DNA of 64,000 nucleotides from Acinetobacter boissieri (GTDB taxonomy: Bacteria; Pseudomonadota; Gammaproteobacteria; Pseudomonadales; Moraxellaceae), in contig NZ_FMYL01000005.1 in assembly GCF_900096955.1 (NCBI RefSeq), positions 124,001-188,000 of the forward strand. Reading direction: 5' to 3'. The notes beneath the pieces are model-generated. The model was not told the DNA's origin. It did no database searches and saw only the letters and a program-made list of their open reading frames with translations. Shown piece by piece: positions 1 to 12,292 of this stretch (positions are counted from its first letter, which is position 1; each line of letters begins with the position of its first letter). Position numbers and translations under genes: made by a program.

Positions 1-15
1 TGTACTAATAGTACA
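1..15. repeat. Short perfect palindrome at the window edge
   Basis: The window opens with TGTACT-AAT-AGTACA, a perfect 6-bp inverted repeat with a 3-base centre. It lies 28 bases beyond the stop of the minus-strand acetyltransferase gene. It may be part of a terminator or operator of a gene outside the window. No T-tract is visible. Confidence 0.3.
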
Positions 16-43
16 GTCAAAATCACTAAATCTTATAGATCAG

Positions 44-571
44 CTATTGTTGTTGGGCAATCATTTTATAGTAGATGGCTGTACCGGCGTATTCACCATC
101 TGAGCTTAACGCAAAATGAGGGATCATGCCTGCACGAATAAAGCCTTGTTTGAGATATAACTGCTCTGAAATATCACCTACACGTGTATCTAAAACCAAG
201 AGTTGAATATTTAAATGGGCAGCACAGTCCTCTAGGGCATTTAATAGTAATGTGGCTATGCCTTGCTTTCTTTGTGATGAAAGTACCATCAGTTTTTCAA
301 CTTCGGCACGATGTTGTCCATTTCTTTTTTGAGTTAAAGATAACTGAACACTACCAATAACCGTTTCATTTTTTGTGGCAATAAAAAAATGCTTTTGAGC
401 ATGGCGTATTTGATGATTAACTTCGGTCAGATAATCATTGATTTCTTCTGGTTGAGTGGGTGTTAAAAAACCAATAGATGCACCGCTTTCAATACAGTCT
501 TCAAACAGTGTGTAGAGTTGTTGTTGGAATGGTTGAATGTCTTGTATTTTTAATATGTCTATGTGGTTCAT
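44..571 (-). CDS. GNAT-family N-acetyltransferase
   Basis: A 175-residue cytoplasmic GNAT acetyltransferase that should transfer acetyl from acetyl-CoA to an unidentified amine. The central strand EVEKLMVLSSQRKQGIATLL carries the acetyl-CoA pyrophosphate-binding loop (motif A, Q-R-K-Q-G-I-A) at about residues 92-108. It is followed by the typical C-terminal pattern LYLKQGFIRAG (about residues 138-148), and the length is typical of single-domain GNATs. The gene is monocistronic as far as can be seen, with argG next downstream-to-upstream on the same strand beyond a hairpin. The substrate cannot be read from sequence. Confidence 0.85.
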   Translation of the reverse strand: MNHIDILKIQDIQPFQQQLYTLFEDCIESGASIGFLTPTQPEEINDYLTEVNHQIRHAQKHFFIATKNETVIGSVQLSLTQKRNGQHRAEVEKLMVLSSQRKQGIATLLLNALEDCAAHLNIQLLVLDTRVGDISEQLYLKQGFIRAGMIPHFALSSDGEYAGTAIYYKMIAQQQ

Positions 572-706
572 TTTTTATGTCTAGCATGCTTTTGCTCATG
601 TTAATTGACGTGTATTTATAGTTCAAGTGTCTGTAATGAAGTGATTGAGATATTGTTATTTTGCGATTTAAGTTAATTGTATGGTGATGGTTTTTTATTA
701 TTAGAA

Positions 707-737
707 ACCACCTCAATTAATCTTCAATTGAGGTGGT
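707..737 (-). terminator. Terminator-like hairpin after argG
   Basis: A perfect 12-bp inverted repeat (ACCACCTCAATT at 707-718, complement at 726-737) with a 7-base loop lies 13 bases past the argG stop. On the minus strand it is followed by TTTCTAATAATAAAAAA, a poor T-tract, so termination efficiency is uncertain. Confidence 0.6.
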
Positions 738-749
738 GATTTCAGCGAA

Positions 750-2389
<1,640 letters not shown>

Positions 2390-2560
2390 CAGGAGAGTGG
2401 TACATGTACCCGCCGAAGGAGCAACGACCCCGGAATCTCTCAGGCAAAAGGACTGTAATCAATATATCAATCTGGAGAGAAGCAAACTTGCTCACCGAAG
2501 GAAGAAGATAAAAGTAAGGTTACTTTTATTGAAGATCTCAGGTCAAAGTACAGATGGGGC
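2390..2560 (+). ncRNA. Tandem glycine riboswitch
   Basis: Two consecutive glycine aptamers are readable. The first (about 2391-2455) has GGAGAG, the conserved core CCGCCGAAGGAGCAA, and the closing element TCTCTCAGGCAAAAGGAC. The second (about 2472-2558) has GGAGAGAAG, CTCACCGAAGGAAGAAG, then a variable AT-rich hairpin and ATCTCAGGTCAAAGTACAG. The linker is short, as usual for cooperative tandem glycine riboswitches. The element ends about 24 bases before the ATG of the dehydrogenase at 2584, with AAAGGAGA between, so it probably controls that gene. No obvious intrinsic terminator follows, so control may act on translation. Confidence 0.93.
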
Positions 2561-2583
2561 TAAAGCATTAAAGGAGATGTTTT

Positions 2584-3852
2584 ATGCCACATATTATTGT
2601 GATTGGTGCAGGTGTAACCGGTGTAACAACTGCTTATGAGCTGAGCCAAATGGGTTTTGAAGTGACTGTGCTAGATAAGCATTTATATCCCGCAATGGAA
2701 ACGTCTTTTGCCAATGGTGGGCAACTGTCTGCGTGTAATGCAGAAGTGTGGAATCAACGGGCAACCATTTTAAAAGGTTTAAAGTGGATGACGAAAAAAG
2801 ATGCTCCGCTTTTAATTAATCCTTCATTTGACTTACATAAGTATGCGTGGTTGATGGAGTTTATGGGGAATATTAAACACTATGAAAAAAATACTATAGA
2901 TACTGTTAAGTTGGCACTGCTCGCACGTGAACGTATGTTTCAAGTGGCTGAAAAAGAAGGCATTGATTTTAATTTAGAAAAGAAAGGTATTTTACACTTT
3001 TATCATTCGGCAGAAGATTTTAAAGTGGCAGGTGATGTCAATGATCTATTGCGCAAAGGTGGTTTAAAACGCTACGAAGTCACCAGTGATGAAATGAAAA
3101 AAATAGAGCCAACATTACAAGGTGACTATTATGCAGGATTTTATACTGAAGACGATGCCACAGGGGATATTCATAAATTTAGTACAGGGCTTGCCGAAGC
3201 TTCGAAAAAATATGGCGTAAGTTATCGTTTTGGTACAGAAGTCACTTCTGTGGTGAATCATGATCGTAGTGTTACTGTGAAATATCAATCTAGTGCCGAA
3301 GATGTTAAAGGTGATGTAAATCAGGTCCACGAAATCAATGCAGATGCTGTCGTCGTCTGTGGTGGAGTCGCAAGCTATCATTTGGCCAATACCATTGGTG
3401 ATAGAGTTAGTATTTACCCGGTGAAAGGGTATTCGATTACCGTTGCATTAGAGGATGAACAGAGCCAAAACAATGCGCCATGGGTGAGTTTGCTCGATGA
3501 AAGCGCAAAAATCGTGACATCACGTTTAGGTAAAGATCGTTTTAGGGTGGCAGGTACAGCAGAATTCAATGGTTATAATCGTGATATTCGAGCAGATCGA
3601 ATTCAGCCATTGATTGATTGGGTTAATAAGAACTTTGAAGTGTCTACAGAGTCGGCAGTACCGTGGAGTGGTTTGCGCCCGATGATGCCTGATATGATGC
3701 CTAAAGTGAAACGCAGTAGACATCCTCGTGTATTTTATAATACGGGTCATGGTCATTTAGGTTTTACTTTATCTGCAGCAACAGCGGTGATGATTAGTGA
3801 AGAAATTCAACAGATGCTCCTTACTGAACAAAAACAGTATCGAGTGGCTTAA
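2584..3852 (+). CDS. dadA: FAD-dependent D-amino acid / glycine dehydrogenase (DadA family)
   Basis: A 422-residue DAO-family flavoprotein. The FAD dinucleotide-binding motif IVIGAGVTGVTTAYELSQMG is at residues 4-23, followed by the DadA hallmark ETSFANGGQLSACNAEVWN. The C-terminal region WSGLRPMMPDMMP...GHGHLGFTLSAATA matches the DadA substrate/FAD domain. Members oxidatively deaminate D-amino acids (classically D-alanine) and pass electrons to the respiratory chain. The upstream glycine riboswitch is direct context that glycine, or a product in equilibrium with it, is the signal, so glycine oxidation is a fair alternative activity. A good ribosome site (AAGGAGATG) precedes the ATG, and a terminator follows. 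No racemase gene is adjacent. Confidence 0.88.
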   Translation: MPHIIVIGAGVTGVTTAYELSQMGFEVTVLDKHLYPAMETSFANGGQLSACNAEVWNQRATILKGLKWMTKKDAPLLINPSFDLHKYAWLMEFMGNIKHYEKNTIDTVKLALLARERMFQVAEKEGIDFNLEKKGILHFYHSAEDFKVAGDVNDLLRKGGLKRYEVTSDEMKKIEPTLQGDYYAGFYTEDDATGDIHKFSTGLAEASKKYGVSYRFGTEVTSVVNHDRSVTVKYQSSAEDVKGDVNQVHEINADAVVVCGGVASYHLANTIGDRVSIYPVKGYSITVALEDEQSQNNAPWVSLLDESAKIVTSRLGKDRFRVAGTAEFNGYNRDIRADRIQPLIDWVNKNFEVSTESAVPWSGLRPMMPDMMPKVKRSRHPRVFYNTGHGHLGFTLSAATAVMISEEIQQMLLTEQKQYRVA

Positions 3853-3872
3853 CGAGTATGAAAATGTGCCTG

Positions 3873-3904
3873 CGACTCTTTTTGTGATACGAGAGTCGTT
3901 TTTT
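3873..3904 (+). terminator. Intrinsic terminator after dadA
   Basis: CGACTCT at 3873-3879 pairs with AGAGTCG at 3892-3898 and is followed directly by six T residues (3899-3904). This is a standard Rho-independent terminator 20 bases past the stop. Confidence 0.8.
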
Positions 3905-3920
3905 AGGCTACAGATCTATC

Positions 3921-3951
3921 ATAGTAAACAAGGCTTTGATGTGTTTACTAT
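3921..3951. promoter_or_regulatory. Perfect dyad upstream of sbmA
   Basis: ATAGTAAACA (3921-3930) and TGTTTACTAT (3942-3951) form a perfect 10-bp inverted repeat with an 11-base spacer, so the half-site centres are 21 bp (two helical turns) apart. It ends 32 bases before the sbmA ATG and has no T-tract. A dimeric regulator operator is the likeliest reading. A hairpin in the leader is the alternative. Confidence 0.5.
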
Positions 3952-3983
3952 AGTCAAAACTTGTTAAAATTTGATTCAATTCT

Positions 3984-5174
3984 ATGTTTAAATCTTTTTT
4001 CCCCAACCCTAAACTATTTTTTTTATCTGCAACCATCTGGTGTATCGTGAGCATGTTGCTATGGTATACAGGAGGCGAACATTGGGGAGAGTGGCTTGGC
4101 TTTACTAAAGGATATGCTGTTGAAGAATTACCCATAGGGGTGAGTCGTTTTTGGCATTTATCATTTATTTGGTTCTATATTTGGTTTACTAGTTTTACTA
4201 CTTTATTTTTTATTTTTTGGCGTGTCGTTGCAAATCATGCATGGCAATATTGGTCTATTTTAGGTTCAGCATTTATTATTTTTAACATTTGGTTTGATGT
4301 ACAAGTCAGTGTAGCCATTAATGCATGGTATGGGCCATTTTGGGATTTAATCCAGAGTATGTTGTCTAAACATGGCGGCAATATTAATGATCTATATATG
4401 GGTATGCTGACCTTTATGTATATTGCCATGGTCTCTATTTTTGTGACGATCCTAAATGTGTTTTTTGTTAGTCATTACATTTTCCGTTGGCGAACAGCAA
4501 TGACTGAGTACTATACCGAACATTGGCATTTGTTACGTCACATAGAGGGGGCTTCACAGCGTGTGCAAGAAGACACCATGCGTTTTGCCACCATTATGGA
4601 AACGCTTGGAGTACGCTTTATTTCAGCGATTATCACCCTCATTGCATTTTTACCCGTATTGTTTATTTTGTCTAAGCATGTACCTGTTTTACCTATTGTC
4701 GGTGCGATTCCACATTCATTGGTTTGGGCAGCTGTAGTTTGGTCTATATTTGGTACCTTATTGATGCTTGTGGTGGGCATTAAACTACCCGGACTTGAGT
4801 TTAACAATCAGAAAGTGGAAGCTGCATACCGAAAAGAGTTGGTCTATGGTGAAGACCATGCCGACCGTGCAGAGCCTGCTACATTAAAAGAGTTGTTCGG
4901 TTATGTACGTCATAACTATTTTAGATTGTACTTCCATTATACGTATTTTAATTTAATCAGTAATTGGTATATGCAACTCGATATCTTATTTAGCTTGGTG
5001 GTCCTGTTTCCATCTATTTCGGCAGGTTTAATCACTTTAGGTCTAATCAACCAAATTGGAAATGTATTTGATAAAGTACGTTCAGCTTTTCAGTATTTAA
5101 TTACCTCATGGAAAACCATTGTTGAGCTACTGTCTATTGTGAAGCGTTTGAAAATGTTTGAATCTAAGCTTTGA
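3984..5174 (+). CDS. sbmA: SbmA/BacA-type peptide antibiotic transporter
   Basis: Inner-membrane proton-driven importer that in E. coli takes up microcin B17/J25, bleomycin and proline-rich peptides. The 396-residue protein begins [16 protein letters not shown] like E. coli SbmA (406 residues). It keeps the core [41 protein letters not shown], the stretch [31 protein letters not shown], and [12 protein letters not shown]. About seven hydrophobic segments are visible and there is no ATPase domain, as expected for SbmA. It is apparently monocistronic, with a dyad in its promoter region. Its physiological substrate here is unknown. Confidence 0.95.
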   Translation: MFKSFFPNPKLFFLSATIWCIVSMLLWYTGGEHWGEWLGFTKGYAVEELPIGVSRFWHLSFIWFYIWFTSFTTLFFIFWRVVANHAWQYWSILGSAFIIFNIWFDVQVSVAINAWYGPFWDLIQSMLSKHGGNINDLYMGMLTFMYIAMVSIFVTILNVFFVSHYIFRWRTAMTEYYTEHWHLLRHIEGASQRVQEDTMRFATIMETLGVRFISAIITLIAFLPVLFILSKHVPVLPIVGAIPHSLVWAAVVWSIFGTLLMLVVGIKLPGLEFNNQKVEAAYRKELVYGEDHADRAEPATLKELFGYVRHNYFRLYFHYTYFNLISNWYMQLDILFSLVVLFPSISAGLITLGLINQIGNVFDKVRSAFQYLITSWKTIVELLSIVKRLKMFESKL

Positions 5175-5228
5175 TTTGAGATTGAGTTGGCTTAGGGATT
5201 ACTTTAGCCAACTCAGTTTGTGGGTATT

Positions 5229-5732
5229 TTATGAAATATAGTGTGTAGGGAATTGATCTACTTTCTCTAAATAAAAAAATGAATATTTACCTTGCATAAT
5301 AGACTCAGGAGCACCTTCAATTGGTTTGCCACTCATAATGCCCATGAGGGTATTGTCATCGATTTTTCTAAAGTGATCAAAGAAAGGTTTACCGTCGTAT
5401 ACCATTGTGGCTGAAACTTTTCCTCTGAAACTGATATCCCACATGGTGGCTTCTCCTTGCATCAGTTGATTAGAGAAAAGCTGGCCTTTGTCGTTGTAGC
5501 AGATAATAGGTACAGCATCTAAAAGACTCTTAAACCATTTGCCATACCAACCGATTTGTTTTAATTCTTCTGAGTCCCATTCTCCAGAAAAAGTACCGCC
5601 TTTCCATCTGTGTAAAATTTGATGTGCAGATACTGTAGGCAATTGGTCAAAAAGTTGTATTAATTCCTCTTCAGTATTTTGTGGTTTACTTTTTAAAAAT
5701 TCAAATTGTTCTTTATGGTCATATTTGGTCAT
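5229..5732 (-). CDS. DUF4334 / GXWXG domain protein
   Basis: A 167-residue protein with no signal peptide or membrane segment. The N-terminal half contains HRWKGGTFSGEWDSEE followed by WYGKWFKS, matching the GXWXG domain. The C-terminal half (about residues 105-160: MWDISFRGKVSATMVYDGKPFFDHFRKIDDNTLMGIMSGK) matches DUF4334. The two domains are usually found together in short cytoplasmic proteins of unknown function, probably small-ligand-binding beta folds. The gene is convergent with sbmA, with only about 55 bases between their stops. No function is assigned. Confidence 0.8.
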   Translation of the reverse strand: MTKYDHKEQFEFLKSKPQNTEEELIQLFDQLPTVSAHQILHRWKGGTFSGEWDSEELKQIGWYGKWFKSLLDAVPIICYNDKGQLFSNQLMQGEATMWDISFRGKVSATMVYDGKPFFDHFRKIDDNTLMGIMSGKPIEGAPESIMQGKYSFFYLEKVDQFPTHYIS

Positions 5733-5851
5733 GTTTTTTTCCTATCGTTTTATTAAACGTGCAGGAAAATTTATACATATATTTATTTGGCTGTATAGGG
5801 TGTTTTATGAGGAAAATGTGAAAAGTATGTAAGTTTGTATAGAGGGTTGTA

Positions 5852-5881
5852 TTTTTGGATTAGCCTAGACTAATCCAAAAA
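5852..5881. repeat. 12-bp perfect inverted repeat beyond gatB
   Basis: TTTTTGGATTAG (5852-5863), a 6-base loop, then CTAATCCAAAAA (5870-5881), lying 15 bases past the gatB stop. The T and A runs are part of the stem, so neither strand has a free T-tract. It may still end gatCAB transcripts, or protect their 3-prime end. Confidence 0.45.
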
Positions 5882-5895
5882 TTATCTTTGATGGA

Positions 5896-7350
5896 TTAAT
5901 CTAAAAGTTGTTTCATAAGTTGGTTTACTTGAGCTGGGTTTGCTTTGCCCCGTGATGCTTTCATGACTTGTCCAACAAGACCATTAAAGGCTTTTTCTTT
6001 GCCAGATTTATACTCTTCAACCATTTTTTCATTGGCTGCGAGTACGTCTTTAATAATGGCTTCGATTGCACCTGTATCGGTTTCTTGTTTTAACCCTTTT
6101 TCAGCAATAATTTGGTCTGCGGTTTGTGTTGGAGACTCCCATAGGTATGCAAAGACTTGCTTGGCAATTTTCCCACTAATGGTGTTGTCTACAATACGTG
6201 CAACCATGCCACCGAGTTGTGCTGCACTGATGGGTGAGTGGGTAATATCTAGATTTGCTTTGTTAAGCGCACCAGAAAATTCACCCATCACCCAGTTAGC
6301 AGCAATTTTTGCATGTTTTTCACCACCTGCCGCAACCACAACTGCTTCAAAAAAGTCCGCCATGTCACGACTTAAAGTCAGTACACGAGCATCGTATTCA
6401 GTGAGTGCATAGGCATTAATAAAACGCTCACGCCGTGCTTGAGGTAGCTCAGGCATGTCTGCTTGAATGTCTAAGATTTGTTGTTCTGAAATGTGTACAG
6501 GGAGCAAGTCTGGGTCAGGGAAGTAACGATAGTCGTTGGCTTCTTCCTTGCTACGCATAGAGCGGGTTTCCATTTTGTTTGGGTCAAACAAACGTGTTTC
6601 TTGTACAATTTTCCCGCCACTTTCTAAAATATCCATTTGGCGTTCAATTTCAACATCAATGGCTTTTTCAATAAAACGGAATGAGTTAATGTTTTTTAAC
6701 TCGCAACGTGTACCGAATTCATCGCCGGGTCTACGCAGTGATATGTTGCAGTCACAGCGAAATGAGCCTTCTGCCATGTTGCCATCAGAGATACCTAACC
6801 AACGCACAAGTGTGTGCATGGCACGTACATAGGCCACAGCTTCTTCCGTTGAGCGCATATCTGGTTCAGATACGATTTCAAGTAATGGCGTACCCGCACG
6901 GTTTAAGTCAATGCCGGTCATACCTTCGAATTCTTCATGCAGCGATTTGCCTGCATCTTCTTCTAAGTGCGCACGGGTCACGCCAATACGTTTTTGTGTG
7001 CCATCTTCTAAAAAGATATCAATATGACCTAAACCAACAATCGGGTTGTCCATTTGGCTAATTTGGTAGCCTTTTGGCGAGTCTGGATAAAAGTAGTTTT
7101 TACGAGCAAACACAGAAGCACGATCAATCTTCGCGTCTATGCCTAGACCTAGGCGAATAGCTTTGTCTACAACTTCACGGTTAAGTACAGGGAGTACGCC
7201 CGGCATGGCTAAATCAACCAAACTCGCTTGGGTGTTTGGTTCAGCACCAAATGCTACGCTTGAGCCAGAAAATATTTTTGACTGTGTGTTTAGTTGGGTG
7301 TGAATTTCTAAGCCAATCACTACTTCCCAGCCATCAATCAACTTTGCCAT
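5896..7350 (-). CDS. gatB: Asp-tRNA(Asn)/Glu-tRNA(Gln) amidotransferase subunit B
   Basis: Subunit of the GatCAB complex that phosphorylates and amidates misacylated Glu-tRNA(Gln) or Asp-tRNA(Asn). The family signature [18 protein letters not shown] is at residues 13-30, the kinase-type body contains [12 protein letters not shown] and [15 protein letters not shown], and the C-terminal YqeY-like tRNA-binding tail ends [17 protein letters not shown]. The length of 484 is normal. Its ATG overlaps the gatA stop by one base (TAATG), indicating translational coupling. It is the last gene of gatC-gatA-gatB. Confidence 0.98.
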   Translation of the reverse strand: MAKLIDGWEVVIGLEIHTQLNTQSKIFSGSSVAFGAEPNTQASLVDLAMPGVLPVLNREVVDKAIRLGLGIDAKIDRASVFARKNYFYPDSPKGYQISQMDNPIVGLGHIDIFLEDGTQKRIGVTRAHLEEDAGKSLHEEFEGMTGIDLNRAGTPLLEIVSEPDMRSTEEAVAYVRAMHTLVRWLGISDGNMAEGSFRCDCNISLRRPGDEFGTRCELKNINSFRFIEKAIDVEIERQMDILESGGKIVQETRLFDPNKMETRSMRSKEEANDYRYFPDPDLLPVHISEQQILDIQADMPELPQARRERFINAYALTEYDARVLTLSRDMADFFEAVVVAAGGEKHAKIAANWVMGEFSGALNKANLDITHSPISAAQLGGMVARIVDNTISGKIAKQVFAYLWESPTQTADQIIAEKGLKQETDTGAIEAIIKDVLAANEKMVEEYKSGKEKAFNGLVGQVMKASRGKANPAQVNQLMKQLLD

Positions 7351-8828
7351 TATACATTCTCCTTTGCAATTTCAGCACGTTGGCTATGCCAGTCGGTAGT
7401 TTGTTGGTATTGGTGAACAACAGAAAGTAGTTGAGATTCTGACCAATAATTACCAATCAGCTGTAAACCTACAGGTAAGCCGTGTTGGTCAAAACCAACA
7501 GGTGCGTTAATGGCTGGGTGTCCTGAAAGGTTGGCTGCAAGGGTGTATAAGTCGCCTAAATACATTTCAACAGGGTCAAGTGCTGCCCCAATTTTGTATG
7601 CTGTGGTTGGTGCAGATGGTGCAGCAATCACATCTACTTGAGTAAAGGCATTTAAGAAATCTTCTTGAATTAAGCGACGTACTTTTTGAGCTTTCACATA
7701 GTAGGCATCGTAGTAGCCTGCAGACAGTGCGTATGTACCAATTAAAATACGGCGTTTAACTTCTTCACCGAACCCTTCTGAACGAGAGCGTTTGTAAAGG
7801 TCGTTTAAGTCTTGCGGGTTTTCACAGCGATAACCGAAACGCACACCGTCGTAACGAGACAAGTTTGATGAGGCTTCAGCAGGTGCAATGAGGTAGTAGG
7901 TGGGTACGTATGATTCAACCATATTGAGGTCAACTTCAACCAATATTGCACCCATGCTTTCAAGTTGCTTTAATGCGTCTTCAACACGGTTTTTAACGTC
8001 TATATGTAAACCATCTACATTGAAGTATTGTTTTGGAATACCAATGCGTAAACCTTGAATTGAGGTTTGATTGAGGTTGCTTATATAGTCGTCTACAGGG
8101 TGTTGTGCTGAAGTAGAGTCATTATCATCATGTCCAGCCAATACATTCATTAAATAAGCACAGTCTTCAGCAGAGCGACCCATTGGGCCAGCTTGGTCTA
8201 AAGATGAAGCAAATGCGATCATACCAAAACGAGATACACGGCCATAGGTTGGTTTTAGCCCTGTGAGACCACAAAAAGACGCAGGTTGACGAATAGACCC
8301 GCCTGTATCTGTACCTGTCGCCAGTGGTGCAAGATCGGCTGCAATGACCGCTGAAGAGCCACCTGAAGATCCACCGGGTACATGGTTTAAGTTCCAAGGG
8401 TTTTTGGTTGCGCCGTAAAATGAGCTCTCTGTTGTAGAGCCCATAGCAAACTCATCCATGTTCACTTTGCCGAGTGTTACCATATTTGCTTGTTTGATTT
8501 TTGTAACAACAGTGGCATCGTAAGGTGAGATAAAATTATCCAACATTTTTGAACCAGCAGAGGTGCGAATGCCTTGCGTACAAAAAATATCTTTGTGTGC
8601 AAGTGGAATGCCTGTCAGTGGGTGAGCATTGCCTGCATGAAGTGCAACATCTGCTGCATCTGCCTGTACGAGTGCAAGTTCTGGGGTTACAGTCACGTAG
8701 CTGTTGACCTGTGGGTCAATCTTTGCAATACGGTTAAGATAGTGCTGTGTGAGCTCACGTGATGAAAAATCACCTTGTTTTAGCCCGTTTGAGAGTTCTT
8801 TAATCGTTAAACGATGTAAATCAGTCAT
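7350..8828 (-). CDS. gatA: Asp-tRNA(Asn)/Glu-tRNA(Gln) amidotransferase subunit A
   Basis: The glutaminase subunit of GatCAB, which releases ammonia from glutamine and channels it to GatB. The amidase-signature Ser-cisSer-Lys triad is complete: Lys79 in AHKDIF, Ser154 in [10 protein letters not shown] and Ser178 in [12 protein letters not shown]. The length of 492 residues is typical. It sits between gatC (34-base gap) and gatB (1-base overlap) on the minus strand. Confidence 0.98.
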   Translation of the reverse strand: MTDLHRLTIKELSNGLKQGDFSSRELTQHYLNRIAKIDPQVNSYVTVTPELALVQADAADVALHAGNAHPLTGIPLAHKDIFCTQGIRTSAGSKMLDNFISPYDATVVTKIKQANMVTLGKVNMDEFAMGSTTESSFYGATKNPWNLNHVPGGSSGGSSAVIAADLAPLATGTDTGGSIRQPASFCGLTGLKPTYGRVSRFGMIAFASSLDQAGPMGRSAEDCAYLMNVLAGHDDNDSTSAQHPVDDYISNLNQTSIQGLRIGIPKQYFNVDGLHIDVKNRVEDALKQLESMGAILVEVDLNMVESYVPTYYLIAPAEASSNLSRYDGVRFGYRCENPQDLNDLYKRSRSEGFGEEVKRRILIGTYALSAGYYDAYYVKAQKVRRLIQEDFLNAFTQVDVIAAPSAPTTAYKIGAALDPVEMYLGDLYTLAANLSGHPAINAPVGFDQHGLPVGLQLIGNYWSESQLLSVVHQYQQTTDWHSQRAEIAKENV

Positions 8829-8862
8829 AATATCTGCTATTGGTCAAATTGATCGAAAAAGG

Positions 8863-9174
8863 TTATTCAATAACACGTGGAACAAGATATAAACCCTGCT
8901 CTACACTTGGTGCAACCGCTTGATATTCATTACGATGGTTGCTTTGTGACACGTAGTCATCACGCAATGGTTGAGGGTTGTCAAATGGACTCTTGAGTGG
9001 TTCGACACCCTCGGTATTTATGTTCTTCAATGTATGCATCATGTCTAAAATCTTATTTAAACTTTGTGCGTATGCTTTAGATTGCGTATCATTGAGAGAT
9101 AATCGAGCGAGATTGGCAATGCTCGATACGGTTTGAGCATCTAAATCGGTATGCTGTGTATCTGGGGTTGACAT
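8863..9174 (-). CDS. gatC: Asp-tRNA(Asn)/Glu-tRNA(Gln) amidotransferase subunit C
   Basis: Small 103-residue subunit that wraps around GatA and stabilises the complex. The region from VSSIANLARLSLNDTQSKAYAQSLNKIL to the tail LRDDYVSQSNHRNEYQAVAPSVEQGLYLVPRVIE matches GatC. The ATG at 9172-9174 was chosen because GAGGTGAT precedes it by normal spacing. The frame is open for 32 more codons upstream, but that part lacks a ribosome site and is unlike GatC. It is the first gene of gatCAB and divergent from mreB. Confidence 0.95.
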   Translation of the reverse strand: MSTPDTQHTDLDAQTVSSIANLARLSLNDTQSKAYAQSLNKILDMMHTLKNINTEGVEPLKSPFDNPQPLRDDYVSQSNHRNEYQAVAPSVEQGLYLVPRVIE

Positions 9175-9302
9175 ATAATCACCTCGTTCAGTATCAAAAA
9201 CTTTGAAATATCCTGTGATATGATAAGCGATTGACTTGTTCAAATCATCACATTTAGTTAAAGTTGCCACCTTGCGTCCATATTTGTAAAAACTGGGAAT
9301 GA

Positions 9303-10346
<1,044 letters not shown>

Positions 10347-10363
10347 TTAAGGTAGGAAGGCGG

Positions 10364-11221
10364 GTGCAACCGAATATTTTTTCAAGACAACCGCCATCAT
10401 TTCGCTCGTTTATTATTGCCATGATAACTTGCTTGGTGGTGTCATTTTTTGATTGGCGTATGCCACATGTTGTTCAACCAGCAAGAGATGTACTGTACTC
10501 GATGTATACTCCCATATACACCGTGGCAAGTTATCCTGTGATTTCTAGAGAGTGGCTAACGCAGAAAACCAAGTCTGAAGAGCAGTTGCGCCGTGAAAAT
10601 ACAGCAATGCAAGCCGAGCTTTTGCAGGCCCAAGTGCGCTTACAAAAACTGTCTGAACTTTCCGCAGAAAATACACGGCTCAGAGGCCTGTTAGATACGC
10701 CCTTAATTATTGATGGGCGTATGGAAATTGCTGAGGTCATTGGTACAGATACAGACCCACTTCATCATGTGGTGATTATTAACCGTGGTACAGCAGATCG
10801 TTTACGTCAAGGTCAGGTAGTGCTTGATAATCAGGGTATTATGGGACAAATCATTGATGTACATCAGCGTAATGCGCGCGTGCTTTTACTCTCTGACAAA
10901 GAAAGTTCTTTGTCTGTGCGGGTAGAACGTACAGGTATGCGCGCGATTGTTTCAGGTACAGGTGATTTAGGGCGTTTGAAAATGCAATATGTACCAACCA
11001 GCGCTGATTTACAGGTCGGTGACAATATTTATAGTTCTGGTTTAGGTGAGCATTTCCCAGCAGGTTATTTAGTGGGCACAGTCAATAAAATTCAACGCCA
11101 AAACACAGGTGAGTTTGCACAGATTGATATTAAACCTGCAGCTCAACTTGCAGGTGGGCATTATGTTGTTGTGTTGTTTTCTGACTCTTTAGCCAAGGAA
11201 CAACCGTATGCTAATCGCTAA
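10364..11221 (+). CDS. mreC: Rod shape-determining protein MreC
   Basis: Inner-membrane anchored periplasmic scaffold linking MreB to elongasome enzymes. An N-terminal cytoplasmic stretch with FSRQPPSFRSF precedes one membrane helix (about residues 16-36), then a coiled coil (about residues 65-105, QLRRENTAMQAELLQAQVRLQKLSEL and following), then the beta-rich MreC core with RVERTGMRAIVSGTGDLG and GLGEHFPAGYLVGTV. The start is GTG at 10364, 17 bases after mreB. The 3-prime end overlaps mreD by 14 bases. Confidence 0.97.
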   Translation: MQPNIFSRQPPSFRSFIIAMITCLVVSFFDWRMPHVVQPARDVLYSMYTPIYTVASYPVISREWLTQKTKSEEQLRRENTAMQAELLQAQVRLQKLSELSAENTRLRGLLDTPLIIDGRMEIAEVIGTDTDPLHHVVIINRGTADRLRQGQVVLDNQGIMGQIIDVHQRNARVLLLSDKESSLSVRVERTGMRAIVSGTGDLGRLKMQYVPTSADLQVGDNIYSSGLGEHFPAGYLVGTVNKIQRQNTGEFAQIDIKPAAQLAGGHYVVVLFSDSLAKEQPYANR

Positions 11222-11699
11222 ATACAAACCACTGAGAAAAAAAGATCCATTACTGGTGATTGTGTTTACAGTCATTATTGCATCGGTATTCACCATTTAC
11301 CCCTTGTCTTATGATATTTCAGCATGGCGACCATTTATTTTAATGTTGGTTATGTTGTTTTGGGTCTTGTGTCAACCTACATGGTGTGGCGTATGGTTTG
11401 CATTTGGTCTAGGTGTTTTTTATGACCTATTAATTGATGCACCTTTAGGGCAAAACGCTGCTGCATTTGTACTTGTTGCCTTTATTACACGTTATTTTAT
11501 TAGAGAAAAACGGATTCTTACATTTTTAAACTTGTGGTTTATAAGCATTTTAGCCACAGTGGGTTACGTTGTCTTTATTTGGCTATTACAAACGCTAGGT
11601 AGCGTTGATTATCCATTGATGCGCCGTTGGCCACCGATTATAAGTAGTCTTCTATGTTGGCCCTTAATATATTACATGTTAAAAAGATGGCGCCTTTAA
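11208..11699 (+). CDS. mreD: Rod shape-determining protein MreD
   Basis: A 163-residue inner-membrane protein with about five hydrophobic helices that completes the MreBCD complex. The region PTWCGVWFAFGLGVFYDLLIDAPLGQNAAAF is the conserved MreD segment. Its start overlaps the end of mreC by 14 bases and its end overlaps the likely maf start by 13 bases, so the three are translationally coupled. Confidence 0.95.
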   Translation: MLIAKYKPLRKKDPLLVIVFTVIIASVFTIYPLSYDISAWRPFILMLVMLFWVLCQPTWCGVWFAFGLGVFYDLLIDAPLGQNAAAFVLVAFITRYFIREKRILTFLNLWFISILATVGYVVFIWLLQTLGSVDYPLMRRWPPIISSLLCWPLIYYMLKRWRL

Positions 11700-12256
11700 T
11701 TTTAGCATCAGGCTCACCACGTAGGCATGAGCTTTTATCACAACTTGGTTATGCCTTTGACGTGTGTGTACCCAATATTGATGAAAGTGTTTATGCGGCA
11801 GAGCAAGCACAATGTTATGTAAGTCGTTTGGCTTATGAAAAAGCCTGTGTTATTGTTAAAAAATATCCTAAACATTTAGTATTGGCTGCAGATACATGTT
11901 TGAGTATTCAATCAGAAATTATTGGTAAGCCCATGTCAAAACAGCATGCTTTTGACATTTGGCAAAAGTTATCTGGTCAATACCATGATGTTTATACAGG
12001 GATTTGTGTAATACAAGAAGGTATTGTTCGTCAAAATGTTGTAAAAACCCAAGTTAAGTTTGCTATTTTAAGTGAACAAGATATGGAAGAATACTGGGCC
12101 ACTCAAGAGCCTATAGGCAAAGCAGGTGCCTATGCAATACAAGGGATTGCAGCAAAATATATTCCTGAAATTATTGGTAGTTACACCAATGTCGTTGGGC
12201 TACCTCTATACGAAACAGATCAATTATTACAGCAAACGATTAAGGCACTAAATTAG
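11687..12256 (+). CDS. maf: Maf-family nucleoside triphosphate pyrophosphatase
   Basis: House-cleaning enzyme that hydrolyses dTTP/UTP-type (YhdE-like) nucleotides to monophosphates. The Maf signature ILASGSPRRHELLSQLG is at residues 5-21, the catalytic base region VLAADTCLSI follows, and GKAGAYAIQGIAAKYI near the C-terminus is typical. The ATG at 11687 was chosen (189 residues) because homologues begin two or three residues before the LASGSPR motif. An in-frame ATG at 11654 inside mreD would add 11 unlike residues. The order mreD-maf-rng is conserved in gammaproteobacteria. Confidence 0.95.
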   Translation: MAPLILASGSPRRHELLSQLGYAFDVCVPNIDESVYAAEQAQCYVSRLAYEKACVIVKKYPKHLVLAADTCLSIQSEIIGKPMSKQHAFDIWQKLSGQYHDVYTGICVIQEGIVRQNVVKTQVKFAILSEQDMEEYWATQEPIGKAGAYAIQGIAAKYIPEIIGSYTNVVGLPLYETDQLLQQTIKALN

Positions 12257-12292
12257 TCGTTCAAAAATTCTTATAACATTTGAGCTTTTATT

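Noticed and set aside
5852..5881. Intrinsic terminator after gatB
   Set aside because: The T and A runs belong to the stem itself and no free T-tract follows on either strand, so it is listed only as an inverted repeat.
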